The notes under the pieces were generated by a model, which searched no databases, was not told the origin of the DNA, and saw only the letters and a list, made by a program, of their open reading frames with translations. A DNA stretch of 64,000 nucleotides from Saprospiraceae bacterium (lineage in GTDB: Bacteria; Bacteroidota; Bacteroidia; Chitinophagales; Saprospiraceae), in assembly GCA_016722285.1 (NCBI GenBank), contig JADKGI010000013.1, positions 1-64,000 of the forward strand. Reading direction: 5' to 3'. Shown here in pieces: positions 1 to 8,333 of the stretch; positions within the stretch are counted from its first letter, which is position 1; each line of letters opens with the position of its first letter. Made by a program: the position numbers and the translations under genes.

Positions 1-315
1 TGCATAAAATCAAGAAAAATGTGTAGATGTTGAGTTATTAAGATTAAATTTAAAATTATTATTTCTAATTCTTATAAAAATGAGGTAAATGTTGCTTTAT
101 TATGATTATTATTAAGTTCTCAATTTAGGTTTAATTAGGAGCACAATATTTACTTACTTTTAAACTTAATTAGGACCCAAGCAATATTTAGGAAATCATG
201 CTCAAAAAAGAAAATGGAATAATTTTATAAAAAACAATATCCGACATGAAACTTTTTTATGTAATATGATATTAATGCGCTAATATTGTGCGATTTTTTA
301 AAAAAAAATGTAAAA
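1..315. other. AT-rich left edge without a gene
   Basis: Very AT-rich DNA ahead of the first gene. I see no open frame of note and no RNA gene. It contains one pair of imperfect direct repeats (listed separately). A weak promoter-like TAATATTG lies about 30 bases before the start codon of the DksA-like gene. Confidence 0.5.
131..190. repeat. Imperfect direct repeat pair upstream of the DksA-like gene
   Basis: Two copies of TTAATTAGGA followed after 3-6 bases by CAATATTTA lie about 35 bases apart (about 131-152 and 166-190). They could be a regulator half-site pair or chance similarity in AT-rich DNA. Nothing else supports a function. Confidence 0.3.
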
Positions 316-1029
316 ATGTCTACACCTATTAACATTACATCAAGGTACAGTGACGATGATTTAAGACAATTCAAAGAAATCCTCGTTGCAAAACTGGAAA
401 AAGCAAAAGAGCAATATCTTAGCCTTAAGGAACAATTGAAAGATATCACCGAAAATAATAACGATGATTTTGCCAAAGATATAACAGATTTTTCCTCCAT
501 CCAATCAGAGCTGGAGATGCTTAACAATATGGCAAATCACCAGAGAAAGTATATTCAGGATTTAGAAAATGCGCTAATACGTATTAATAATAAATCGTAC
601 GGTATCTGTATTGTTACGGGAGAACTGATTGATAAAAAGAGATTGATGGCTGTCCCTACCACTACAAAATCAGTTTTGGCAAAAACAATGGCTGAAATGA
701 AAGACGTTCAGGTTCCTAAAGACCGGGCCAGAGGATTTGATGACATAGATGATAATGAAGACGAAAAACCAGTAAGAAAATCTGAGCCCAAAAAGCCTGT
801 CATAATAACAAAAGTCATTAAAAAACCTGTTGCAATTAAGCCGGCTGCTCAAATAGATGATGACGATCTTGATAAAATTTTCTCTGAGTTGGATGTCATC
901 AAAGAATTGGATGAAGCAGATCTTGGTATAGACGACGATGATGATGACTCATCCTTTGACGACGAAGAAGATCTGGATATGATCGTTGATGAAGATACTG
1001 AGGACTATGATGATGACGATATGGATTAA
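316..1029 (+). CDS. DksA/TraR-family transcriptional regulator with acidic tail
   Basis: Probable RNA polymerase-binding regulator of the DksA/TraR superfamily. The first about 95 residues form a charged helical coiled coil. The finger region follows, with the motif YGICIVTGELIDKKRL (about residues 97-112). Only one Cys of the classical four-Cys zinc finger is present; the second pair is replaced by VPTTTK. Bacteroidota relatives often share this degenerate finger (recollection). The last about 60 residues are almost entirely Asp/Glu, an unusually long acidic tail. The ATG at 316 is preferred to an in-frame TTG at 286, because the protein then starts MSTPINITSRYSD. The 3' end overlaps the convergent acyltransferase gene by 4 bases. 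The family is likely; the exact role is unknown. Confidence 0.75.
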   Translation: MSTPINITSRYSDDDLRQFKEILVAKLEKAKEQYLSLKEQLKDITENNNDDFAKDITDFSSIQSELEMLNNMANHQRKYIQDLENALIRINNKSYGICIVTGELIDKKRLMAVPTTTKSVLAKTMAEMKDVQVPKDRARGFDDIDDNEDEKPVRKSEPKKPVIITKVIKKPVAIKPAAQIDDDDLDKIFSELDVIKELDEADLGIDDDDDDSSFDDEEDLDMIVDEDTEDYDDDDMD

Positions 1030-1790
1030 AGATATGAAGTGATCAAAAGCATCAGACCAGTCCTGCTGCATCTTTTTGATTTCCATATTGATCCAGTTAA
1101 AGTTTCATCATAAATTGTATTTACGTCATTTCCTGTAACCGGATTTCCAAAAGCCAGTTTTACATTTGTCTGCCATTTTGAAAACTGGAAAAAATATTGT
1201 GGCAAAAATTTTCCTATAACCCAGAGGTCTTTTTTTGACTTATATTCGATAGCTACTGGAATAACGGCAATTTCATTTTCAGCTGCTTCCAAAAACGTTC
1301 CCTTTCTAAACGGCAGGGTTGAAGAATCTTTACCTACCGTTCCTTCAGGATAGACGAGTATATTGTAACCTGACTTGATCGTTTCTACCAATTTACTTCT
1401 GGTATCATTTCTTGAACTCTGATCTTTTCTGTCAACCCAAATGACTCCTGTCAACTCTGCACCTTTATTAATAATCGGATAATTCATAACCTCGGCTTTG
1501 GCAATAACCAACGCATCGAGAAACGAACAAAGAACGATGGGATCTGTAAAAGATCTGTGATTGCTGACATATAGACACGGAAATGATTGCGGGTCACCTT
1601 GTTTTTCAATTTTAATATTGAGAATAGGAATACAAATATATCTTAAGTAATGTTTTCTGAGCTTAAAAGCTCTCTCACGCGTATGTTTGATAAATATACA
1701 TGAAATACTATATATAATAAGATACATAGCCATGCCACCGAAAATAAGGAAGGCACGGACTCCCGCTAATGAGTATAGTATCGGTTTCAA
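1026..1790 (-). CDS. plsC: 1-acyl-sn-glycerol-3-phosphate acyltransferase (C-terminus probably frameshifted)
   Basis: PlsC-type membrane acyltransferase, which transfers an acyl chain to lysophosphatidic acid to make phosphatidic acid. Block I NHRSFTD (HX4D catalytic motif, about residue 77) and block III YPEGT (about residue 148) are clear, after an N-terminal hydrophobic segment (about 12-33). The TTG start overlaps the stop of the upstream aminotransferase gene (TTGA), implying coupled translation. ATG at residue 20 is an alternative. The last about 27 residues look wrong: one extra A in TTTAAC near position 1110 would give TLNWINMEIKKMQQDWSDAF, a plausible amphipathic tail, so I suspect a homopolymer undercall. 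Confidence 0.82.
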   Translation of the reverse strand: MKPILYSLAGVRAFLIFGGMAMYLIIYSISCIFIKHTRERAFKLRKHYLRYICIPILNIKIEKQGDPQSFPCLYVSNHRSFTDPIVLCSFLDALVIAKAEVMNYPIINKGAELTGVIWVDRKDQSSRNDTRSKLVETIKSGYNILVYPEGTVGKDSSTLPFRKGTFLEAAENEIAVIPVAIEYKSKKDLWVIGKFLPQYFFQFSKWQTNVKLAFGNPVTGNDVNTIYDETLTGSIWKSKRCSRTGLMLLITSYL

Positions 1791-2953
1791 TGAGTTGATT
1801 TGACGCTGGATGGATTAAGAAAAGATTGTTTTAAAGCAGTAACTACTGACTCCATTTCTTCTGTAGTCCCGGTACTTATGCGGCACCAGTCCGTGAGAGG
1901 CTTGAATGCCCTTCCAACCCTGATTTTATGTTGCATCATTTTACCACTAAACACCGAGATGTCCATACCAGTTTTGAAGAAAACAAAGTTTGTCTGGCTT
2001 CGAGTGTGGCGTAAACCAAAGCTATCCAAAGTATTATTAATCATACTCTTAGCTTCAATATTTTTTTGAAGACTGAATTCGTAAAATTTTTTTTCATCCA
2101 TGGCTGCATGGGCAGCTGCCAGCGCCAACATATTGGGATTATCTACCTGAAATTTTTCCAGTCTCTTGATTATATCGGGTCTGGCAACAAGGTAGCCTAT
2201 TCTTAAACCTGCTAATCCATAGACTTTTGAAAACGTCCTCGCAACGATTACATTCAGATCATTTTTAACCAGATTTATCATAGATGGGTAGTTCTTGATG
2301 TCGATATAATCAAAATATGCCTCATCACTGAATACTGTAGTACGCTGCGCCATTCTGGTACAGAAATGAGTCATCTCATCAGCCGGAATAATTGTTCCGG
2401 TGGGATTGTTAGGATTACAAATAAAAACCATTTTTGTGTCGTTCGTACATCGTTTTTCGATAGCCTCCAAATCTATACCCAACTCATCGTTTACCGGTAC
2501 TCTGTGTACAAAGGCACCACAAGCTTCAGCATAATTGGGCATGGCTTCAAAGGTTGGATCAGGAGAAACCAGTTCGCCACCTTTCTGCAGATAAGCAAGA
2601 GCAGTTATTTTCAATCCTTCTGTTGATCCTACTGTAATTAATACATGCTCAGGACTCACACCTTCTTTTTCGGCTATTCTTCTGGTAAGTTCAGGAACTT
2701 CAGAAAAGGGATACCTGCATGCCCTGTCGAATGCTGATACCATTTTCTCTCTTACATAAGACGAAGGTCCGTAAGGATTTTCGTTGGCACTTAGTCTGAT
2801 TGTATTTTGGTCAGAATAAGGAAATAATACATCACCTTCATCATAATATGGTTTTATGTTGTTAAGGCCATATAAATTATTATTCCACAATGTAACAGCT
2901 CCTGTAGCTAATCCGGCTGCCTTCAACCATTGACGCCTGTTGATAGATTGCAT
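1787..2953 (-). CDS. HisC-like PLP aminotransferase with Tat signal
   Basis: Fold type I pyridoxal-phosphate aminotransferase of the histidinol-phosphate aminotransferase family. Visible motifs are SANENPYGPS near residue 53, NPNNPTG near 182, the lysine in SKVYGLAGLRIGY near 243 (Schiff base), and a C-terminal RISTG. The N-terminus MQSINRRQWLKAAG carries a twin-arginine motif followed by a hydrophobic stretch, so the protein is predicted to be exported folded. That is unusual for a biosynthetic HisC and argues against a simple histidine role. No other his genes are nearby. It is first in a two-gene operon with the acyltransferase, and a TATATTTG box lies 17 bases upstream. The substrate is unknown. 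Confidence 0.8.
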   Translation of the reverse strand: MQSINRRQWLKAAGLATGAVTLWNNNLYGLNNIKPYYDEGDVLFPYSDQNTIRLSANENPYGPSSYVREKMVSAFDRACRYPFSEVPELTRRIAEKEGVSPEHVLITVGSTEGLKITALAYLQKGGELVSPDPTFEAMPNYAEACGAFVHRVPVNDELGIDLEAIEKRCTNDTKMVFICNPNNPTGTIIPADEMTHFCTRMAQRTTVFSDEAYFDYIDIKNYPSMINLVKNDLNVIVARTFSKVYGLAGLRIGYLVARPDIIKRLEKFQVDNPNMLALAAAHAAMDEKKFYEFSLQKNIEAKSMINNTLDSFGLRHTRSQTNFVFFKTGMDISVFSGKMMQHKIRVGRAFKPLTDWCRISTGTTEEMESVVTALKQSFLNPSSVKSTH

Positions 2954-2969
2954 ATTGTTTTCTTTTGTG

Positions 2970-2977
2970 CAAATATA
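2970..2977 (-). promoter_or_regulatory. Bacteroidota -7 box for the aminotransferase-plsC operon
   Basis: TATATTTG on the minus strand matches the Bacteroidota primary sigma factor -7 consensus TAnnTTTG and lies 17 bases before the ATG. The -33 element is not convincing. Confidence 0.45.
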
Positions 2978-3040
2978 ACATTATCTGTTGAAATCCCGAG
3001 AAAAGGCAAATTTATATCTTGCCCTTTGAAGAAGATTTAA

Positions 3041-4552
3041 TTATTCCTTTTCGGGTTTCATTTGGGGGAAAAACAAAACATCTTGAATAGAATTCTGATT
3101 TGTCATGATCATAGCAAGACGATCCATACCTATTCCCAAACCGGCAGTGGGCGGCATACCATATTCCAGTGCTCTCAGGAAGTCTTCATCGAGCATCATA
3201 GCTTCCTCGTCTCCTCTTTTACCCAATTCTAACTGACTTTCAAATCTTTGTCTCTGATCAATCGGGTCATTGAGCTCAGAAAATGCATTGCAAATTTCCT
3301 TTTTGTTACATATGGCTTCAAATCTTTCAACCAATCCAGGTTTCGTAGCATGTTTTTTGGCAAGTGGAGACATTTCAACCGGATAATCTGTAATAAAGGT
3401 GGGTTGTATCAGATTACCTTCACAGGTCTCACCAAATATTTCATCTATCAGCTTGCCTTTACCCATTGTATTGTCAACATGCACTTTGAGTTCATGTGCA
3501 GTTTTTCTTAATTCAGTTTCATCCATATTACTGATGTCTATACCTGTAAAATGCTGAATCGCTTCATACATGGTATATCTTTTCCAAGGTCTCTTAAAAT
3601 CAATAATATTTTCACCAACCTGCACTTTTGTAGTGCCATGCATATCCAAAGCAACTTTTTCTACCATTTCTTCTACAAGATCCATCATCCACAGGTAGTC
3701 CTTATAAGCTACATATAGTTCTATTTGAGTAAACTCGGGATTGTGGTATCGACTCATGCCTTCGTTTCTAAAGTCTTTGCTGAACTCATATACTCCATCA
3801 AATCCACCTACAATCAATCTCTTCAGATACAACTCGTTAGCTATCCTTAGATACAATTTCATATCAAGTGTATTATGAAAAGTGGTGAATGGTCTTGCAG
3901 CGGCACCACCGTACAGAGGTTGTAATACAGGTGTTTCTACTTCAAGATATCCTTTAGCATTAAGATACGCTCTCATAGAGTTATACATCCTTGTTCTTTT
4001 TACAAATACATCTTTTATATGATTATTGACTACTAGATCAACATATCTTTGTCTGTACCTTTGCTCGGGGTCAGTAAAAGCATCGTGCACTTTACCATCT
4101 TCATCCTTTTTAACGACCGGGAGGGGGCGCAGGGCCTTTGACAGAAGTTTTAATTCTGTCACATGAATGGTACACTCACCCATTTGAGTATAAAATGCAT
4201 AACCTTTTATTCCAATGAAATCTCCAAGATCAAACCATTTTTTGAAAGCATCATTATACAAAGTTTTATCTTCACCCGGACAAATATCATCCCTTGATAT
4301 ATATATTTGAATACGCCCGGTATTATCCTGCAATTCTCCAAATGAAGCTTTACCCATTATCCTTCTCGACATCAAACGTCCTGCAAGGCTTACAGATTGA
4401 TAGGTTTGGTCACCATCTGCAAAATTATTTTTTATCTCTATTGCAAAGGAATTAACTTCAAAGGTGGTGCTCGGATACGGCTCTATGCCTGCACTTACTA
4501 ATTTATTGAGATTTTCCCTTCTTACCAGTTCCTGTTCGGTGAGATGATGCAT
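3041..4552 (-). CDS. lysS: Lysyl-tRNA synthetase, class II
   Basis: Charges tRNA-Lys with lysine in the cytoplasm. At 503 residues it has the usual class II LysRS length. The N-terminal OB-fold anticodon-binding domain (about 50-160) includes SLAGRLMSRRIMGKASFGEL. Class II motif 1 is around VKRTRMYNSMR, motif 2 is FRNEGMSRYHNPEFTQIE (about 262-279), and motif 3 is GLGIGMDRLAM near the end. The frame is uninterrupted. The gene is apparently monocistronic, with its own TACTTTTG box upstream. Confidence 0.97.
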   Translation of the reverse strand: MHHLTEQELVRRENLNKLVSAGIEPYPSTTFEVNSFAIEIKNNFADGDQTYQSVSLAGRLMSRRIMGKASFGELQDNTGRIQIYISRDDICPGEDKTLYNDAFKKWFDLGDFIGIKGYAFYTQMGECTIHVTELKLLSKALRPLPVVKKDEDGKVHDAFTDPEQRYRQRYVDLVVNNHIKDVFVKRTRMYNSMRAYLNAKGYLEVETPVLQPLYGGAAARPFTTFHNTLDMKLYLRIANELYLKRLIVGGFDGVYEFSKDFRNEGMSRYHNPEFTQIELYVAYKDYLWMMDLVEEMVEKVALDMHGTTKVQVGENIIDFKRPWKRYTMYEAIQHFTGIDISNMDETELRKTAHELKVHVDNTMGKGKLIDEIFGETCEGNLIQPTFITDYPVEMSPLAKKHATKPGLVERFEAICNKKEICNAFSELNDPIDQRQRFESQLELGKRGDEEAMMLDEDFLRALEYGMPPTAGLGIGMDRLAMIMTNQNSIQDVLFFPQMKPEKE

Positions 4553-4574
4553 TTGTTTATCAGATTTTAGGGTA

Positions 4575-4582
4575 CAAAAGTA
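4575..4582 (-). promoter_or_regulatory. -7 box for lysS
   Basis: TACTTTTG on the minus strand, 23 bases before the lysS ATG, matches TAnnTTTG. Confidence 0.45.
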
Positions 4583-4688
4583 TAAAAAATTCCTTTTAAG
4601 TTAAGATTAAGAGATTTCAGAAGTAAATATTTTTTATTTGTATTTTAATTGCCAGATGGAATTTGCATGAAAATAATCATCCCGGTTT

Positions 4689-4766
4689 GTGCCCCCCTGC
4701 TCACGAGAGTCGGGCAGGCCCGCCTGACCACTACTCGGTAGTCGGGCAGGTACCACCAAGGTGGAT
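4689..4766. repeat. GC-rich REP-like hairpin island in the lysS-lspA intergenic region
   Basis: An about 78-base GC-rich block sits in otherwise AT-rich intergenic DNA (the whole gap is 4553-4880 and has no gene). AGTCGGGCAGG occurs twice, at 4708-4718 and 4740-4750. Three hairpins can be drawn: GTCGGGCAGG against CCCGCCTGAC (4709-4728, 8 of 10 paired), ACTAC-tcg-GTAGT (4730-4742, perfect) and CCACC-aa-GGTGG (4753-4764, perfect). The composition and nested dyads resemble extragenic palindromic repeats rather than a terminator, because no T-run follows. Confidence 0.5.
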
Positions 4767-4880
4767 TCATGCTCATTTCATGTTTTAATTCATAGTAATT
4801 TACCACTATTATCAGCAAGGTCAATTAAATAGCATGGATGAATTATACTATTCAATCACACTAATTGGAGACATTTCACA

Positions 4881-5549
4881 TTAATAGTCAGTTGCAATTT
4901 CCGTTTTTATGGTATCTTCATTCTCCTTTTGTACTTTCTCGGTATTAAAAAAACGTCTGTGAAAAATCAGAATGCTGGCCACCCCCACAGTAATAGCTGA
5001 GTCTGCTATATTGAATACAGGTCTGAAAAACTCAAATCTTTCACCTCCCCAAATCGGTAACCATTCTGGTAGAATAGTGTCAATCATAGGGAAATAAAGC
5101 ATATCAACAACTTTTCCTGTCAAAAAACTGCCATATCCACCTTCAGACGGAAACATAGTAGCTAAACCTCCATGAAAAAATGACTCAGAGAAAATAAGTC
5201 CATAAAACATTGAATCAAGAATATTGCCTACTGCTCCCGCTATTATTAAGCTGAAACTGACTATCAGGCCGTATGTTTCCTTGTTTTTGAGAAGATTTTT
5301 CAATATATAGATTAGAAATGCGACCATTACTATTCTAAAAATACTCAACACATATTTGCCGGCAATTCCTCCGAAACTGAGGCCAAAAGCCATTCCTTCA
5401 TTCTCGACAAAATGAATTTTAGCCCAGCTAAGTCCCAATATATCCAGACCATCACCATAATTTATATTAGTTTTAATATATATTTTTAGGGCCTGATCTA
5501 ACACAAGGATAATAAAGACGGTGAAGATTGCTGCTTTACTTTTACTCAC
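4881..5549 (-). CDS. lspA: Lipoprotein signal peptidase (signal peptidase II)
   Basis: Inner-membrane aspartic protease that cleaves prolipoprotein signal peptides below the lipidated Cys. There are four predicted membrane helices. The two catalytic-Asp motifs are present: GAVGNILDSMFYG (about residue 105) and FNIADSAITVG (about 179). At 222 residues it is longer than proteobacterial LspA because of an insert between the motifs (about 120-170), which is common in Bacteroidota. GTG start, with a TATTTTTG box 20 bases upstream. Its job fits the several lipoproteins encoded nearby. Confidence 0.95.
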   Translation of the reverse strand: MSKSKAAIFTVFIILVLDQALKIYIKTNINYGDGLDILGLSWAKIHFVENEGMAFGLSFGGIAGKYVLSIFRIVMVAFLIYILKNLLKNKETYGLIVSFSLIIAGAVGNILDSMFYGLIFSESFFHGGLATMFPSEGGYGSFLTGKVVDMLYFPMIDTILPEWLPIWGGERFEFFRPVFNIADSAITVGVASILIFHRRFFNTEKVQKENEDTIKTEIATDY

Positions 5550-5568
5550 TATATTTTATTTTGGAATG

Positions 5569-5576
5569 CAAAAATA
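5569..5576 (-). promoter_or_regulatory. -7 box for lspA
   Basis: TATTTTTG on the minus strand, 20 bases upstream of the lspA GTG start, matches TAnnTTTG. Confidence 0.4.
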
Positions 5577-5722
5577 TAATTAATTACATTGTTTTGAAGC
5601 TATTTTGTGTTATGTTGAAATATCAATTGATTAATCATACATCGAATTGGAAAAATAAATGATTAGGAAGGGACCAACGGAAACATTTCAAACCAGACAA
5701 CATTTCTGAATTTAAACAATGG

Positions 5723-5899
5723 TCATCTAATAAGAATGCATAATTGACCACACTTCTGAATATGATTTGGGTCAGCATTCAAACTTATTTTATAATTTTG
5801 CTCCTTTTCTGTTTGCGGCTTAAAAAATTGATTGCTGCAGGTAAAGTACAAATATGTCAGATTTGCAGAAAATATTAGAAGCAATTTATAGATTTTCAT
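5723..5899 (-). CDS. Possible small lipoprotein or gene remnant
   Basis: A 58-codon frame starting MKIYKLLLIF has a hydrophobic N-terminus and a Cys at about residue 21 (YLYFTCSN) that could be a loose lipobox. The rest is short and contains two more Cys (KCGQLC). It is divergent from the methyltransferase lipoprotein gene, in the 378-base gap before it. I do not recognise a family. It may be a decayed 5' end of a longer lipoprotein gene, or not a gene at all. Confidence 0.3.
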   Translation of the reverse strand: MKIYKLLLIFSANLTYLYFTCSNQFFKPQTEKEQNYKISLNADPNHIQKCGQLCILIR

Positions 5900-5927
5900 A
5901 ACTTGCTCCCCAAATTAAATTATCCTA

Positions 5928-6620
5928 ATGATATACTACACTGACAGGTGTCTTTTGGTTTTGTTGTTAGTTTTTGTATCAGGATGCAAAGACAGCAATT
6001 TTAATTTTAAGCCAACCGAAGTCGGTAAAACCGACCAGGTGGCAAAAGATGAAATCGAAATTGACGAGAACAACACAAATATTGGCAGGGCAATATGGCA
6101 GAAGCCCGGATTAGTGATCGAAAAACTCGGAGACCTTTCTGAAAAAGTAATCGCAGATCTCGGAGCCGGCACAGGATATTTTTCTTTTAAGCTGGCGCTG
6201 AAGGCGAAAAAAGTTATAGCGATAGAAATAGAGCCGGAGCTTTTGGCATATATTGACTCCACAAAAATTAAGTTGCCTGTGGATAAAAGAGATAAAATAG
6301 AAACTCGTCTTGCAAAAAATGACAATCCCAATCTAAAGCCGGAAGAAGCAGATATAATATTGATAATTAATACGATAGCTTATATAAAGGGCCTGCCTTT
6401 ATATCTTAAAACTTTAATGAAAGGACTAAAAAAAGACGGCCAACTGATGATTATTGATTACAAAATGAAACGACTTCCTATAAACGCACCGCCAAAATCA
6501 GAACGAATTTACCTTGACAAACTGGAGGATATGCTTATCTCGGCCGGGTACAAAATATTAGATACAGATGATACTTCATTGGATTACCAATATATAATTA
6601 TTGCAAACAAAATTGATTAG
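5928..6620 (+). CDS. SAM-dependent methyltransferase-fold lipoprotein
   Basis: Class I methyltransferase fold. Motif I VIADLGAGTGYFSFKLA (about 75-91), the acidic end of strand 2 in VIAIEIEPELL, and a later DIILIINTIAYIKGLP segment are all recognisable. The N-terminus is a hydrophobic signal ending in the lipobox LVFVSGC (Cys about residue 20), so it is predicted to be a lipoprotein on the periplasmic side, where SAM is not expected. It may have lost catalysis, the signal may be misread, or it may act on a periplasmic ligand. ATG at 5928. The decayed symporter follows 20 bases downstream. Confidence 0.75.
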   Translation: MIYYTDRCLLVLLLVFVSGCKDSNFNFKPTEVGKTDQVAKDEIEIDENNTNIGRAIWQKPGLVIEKLGDLSEKVIADLGAGTGYFSFKLALKAKKVIAIEIEPELLAYIDSTKIKLPVDKRDKIETRLAKNDNPNLKPEEADIILIINTIAYIKGLPLYLKTLMKGLKKDGQLMIIDYKMKRLPINAPPKSERIYLDKLEDMLISAGYKILDTDDTSLDYQYIIIANKID

Positions 6621-6640
6621 CACTTAAATGCTGTTAAATT

Positions 6641-7323
6641 ATGCTCAATCTTTCTACGCTTGATAGTGTGATTATTATTCTATGGATTGTATCATTACTT
6701 AGCTTTGGCATTTGGGGTTCATTGACAACTAAAAAAGAAACATCTTTGGATTACTTTCTGGCATTCAATTCTCTTCCCTGGTTGGCAGTCGGAGGATCTT
6801 TGATTGCGACGAATATATCAGCTGAACAATTTATTGGAATGTCCGATTCGGGATATGCTGTAGTATTTGCAATAGCTTCTGATGGATTGATGGCAGCTGT
6901 TACATTATAGATAGTAGCCAAGTTTTTTCTTCCCATTTTTATTAAAAAAGAAATTTTCACAATGCCACAATTTCTTGAAAAGAGATTTGACGGTCGTGTG
7001 CGCAAGGGACTTGCAATATTTTGGGTTTCATTGGTTGTTTTAGTAAATATTACTTCAGTTTTATATCTTGGACTTTAGCTTTACAAACTATCATAGGTAT
7101 TCCATTACTGTATGCTATTATTGTTCTGGCTCTGTATTCAGCTATTATGATAGCGAATTCTCTATTTGAAAACAAAAATAATAATCTCAAAGCAATTTAT
7201 TTTGATAAAGGTTTGTTTAAATCAAGTAAAATATTTAACATTATATCCATATTTGTCATAGCTGCTGTATCGACAACCTATTTTTTTTTGGTAAATATGG
7301 TCAATAAATATTCTGTTATTTAA
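6641..7323 (+). pseudogene. Decayed SSS-family sodium:solute symporter (SGLT-like)
   Basis: The N-terminal frame encodes the start of a sodium/sugar symporter (SLDYFLAFNSLPWLAVGGSL, SAEQFIGMSDSGYA) and stops at TAG 6908-6910 by an apparent point change. The same frame then continues with IVAKFFLPIFIKKEIFTMPQ and FLEKRFDGRVRKG to about 7070. A frameshift leads into LALQTIIGIPLLYAIIVLALYSA. There the protein jumps directly to what looks like the C-terminal helix (KGLFKSSKIFNIISIFVIAA). Roughly 300 or more residues of the core transporter are missing, so this is a genuine pseudogene rather than a base-calling artefact. An intact, more distant SSS gene lies at 20127-21827. Confidence 0.85.
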
Positions 7324-7354
7324 TATTTATTGTGTTGTATTATAAATAGTTAAT

Positions 7355-8011
7355 ATGATAAAAGTTTTATTTATTTTCATCATGATGCTTCAAATGGCTT
7401 CTGATTCTTCGGGACAATGTGCGAAAACCTTTCTGGCTTTAGGGGATTCCTATACTATTGGCGAAAGCGTGCCTGTGTATGATAACTTTCCGTATCAGAC
7501 TGTAAAACTTCTAAGACAAAAAGGTATAAATGTAACTGCACCTGAAATCGTAGCTAAAACAGGGTGGACCACTGATGAACTTTTGGAAGGTATCAGCAAA
7601 TCTGTTTTAAAGCCCAAATATGATATTGTTACTGTTTTGATTGGTGTCAATAATCAATACAGGGGAAGAAGTCTTGGTGAGTTTGGTACCCAATATGAAA
7701 TAATTCTTAAAAAAGCTATCGCATTTGCTGGCGGAAATAAGCAGAATATCTATGTGCTGAGCATTCCGGATTGGGGGATAACACCTTTTGCGGAAGGCAG
7801 GGATAGGAAAAAAATTTCTGAAGAAATAGACGCATTTAATAAGTTGAAAGAGCAGATTACTTTGAGAGAAGGTATAAAATATATCAATATCACAGAAGGT
7901 ACAAGAGAAGCAACTTTGCATCCTGAATTTTTAGCCAAAGATAAACTGCATCCATCGGGGAAGGACTATTTAAGATGGGCTGAAAAAATTGTATCTTGTA
8001 TGAAAAATTAG
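7355..8011 (+). CDS. Secreted SGNH/GDSL-family hydrolase
   Basis: Lipase/esterase of the SGNH superfamily. Block I is FLALGDSYTIGES with the nucleophile Ser (about residue 31). Block III contains GVNNQYRG (about 96). Block V is DKLHPSGKDY with Asp and His (about 197-200). A signal peptide covers residues 1-20 (ends around SSGQC). At 218 residues it is normal for TesA-like single-domain members. The substrate cannot be told from sequence. It stands alone between the symporter pseudogene and a 320-base gap. Confidence 0.85.
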   Translation: MIKVLFIFIMMLQMASDSSGQCAKTFLALGDSYTIGESVPVYDNFPYQTVKLLRQKGINVTAPEIVAKTGWTTDELLEGISKSVLKPKYDIVTVLIGVNNQYRGRSLGEFGTQYEIILKKAIAFAGGNKQNIYVLSIPDWGITPFAEGRDRKKISEEIDAFNKLKEQITLREGIKYINITEGTREATLHPEFLAKDKLHPSGKDYLRWAEKIVSCMKN

Positions 8012-8333
8012 ATTATTCCTTTTAATGGCTTACCAGGGAATAAATGATATGATTTTGCATGGCTTCAATATTTTTTGATAAAACTACCTTCATAATAATA
8101 ATTGCCACCATAGCCAATTCTAATTCTTTAATAGGATAGAATAAGAGAATGATATTTGATTTTTATTATTTATAATCAAAGTAAGATTTTCATTTCTTAT
8201 CGTCATTTTGTCGAACTGTTTGGTGGGTTGATCTAAGTATTTGAATTGTCAAGTAAGAAAATTTTAATTTTGAGCGTTTTCAATGCATCCAATTCAAAAT
8301 TTCATCGTCTCTCTTTTCAACAATCCAGGTATT
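8012..8333. other. Intergenic region, no gene seen
   Basis: There are short open stretches on the minus strand (for example a run ending GYGGNYYYEG) but no credible start, signal or family. The right part holds the promoter box of the DUF5916 gene. Confidence 0.4.
8265..8272 (+). promoter_or_regulatory. -7 box for the DUF5916 gene
   Basis: TAATTTTG matches TAnnTTTG. It lies upstream of both candidate starts and 61 bases before the preferred ATG at 8334. Confidence 0.35.

Noticed and set aside
4689..4766. tRNA gene or riboswitch
   Set aside because: No cloverleaf with TTCRA arm or acceptor pairing can be drawn, and no known riboswitch core is visible; repeated small hairpins fit a REP-like repeat better.
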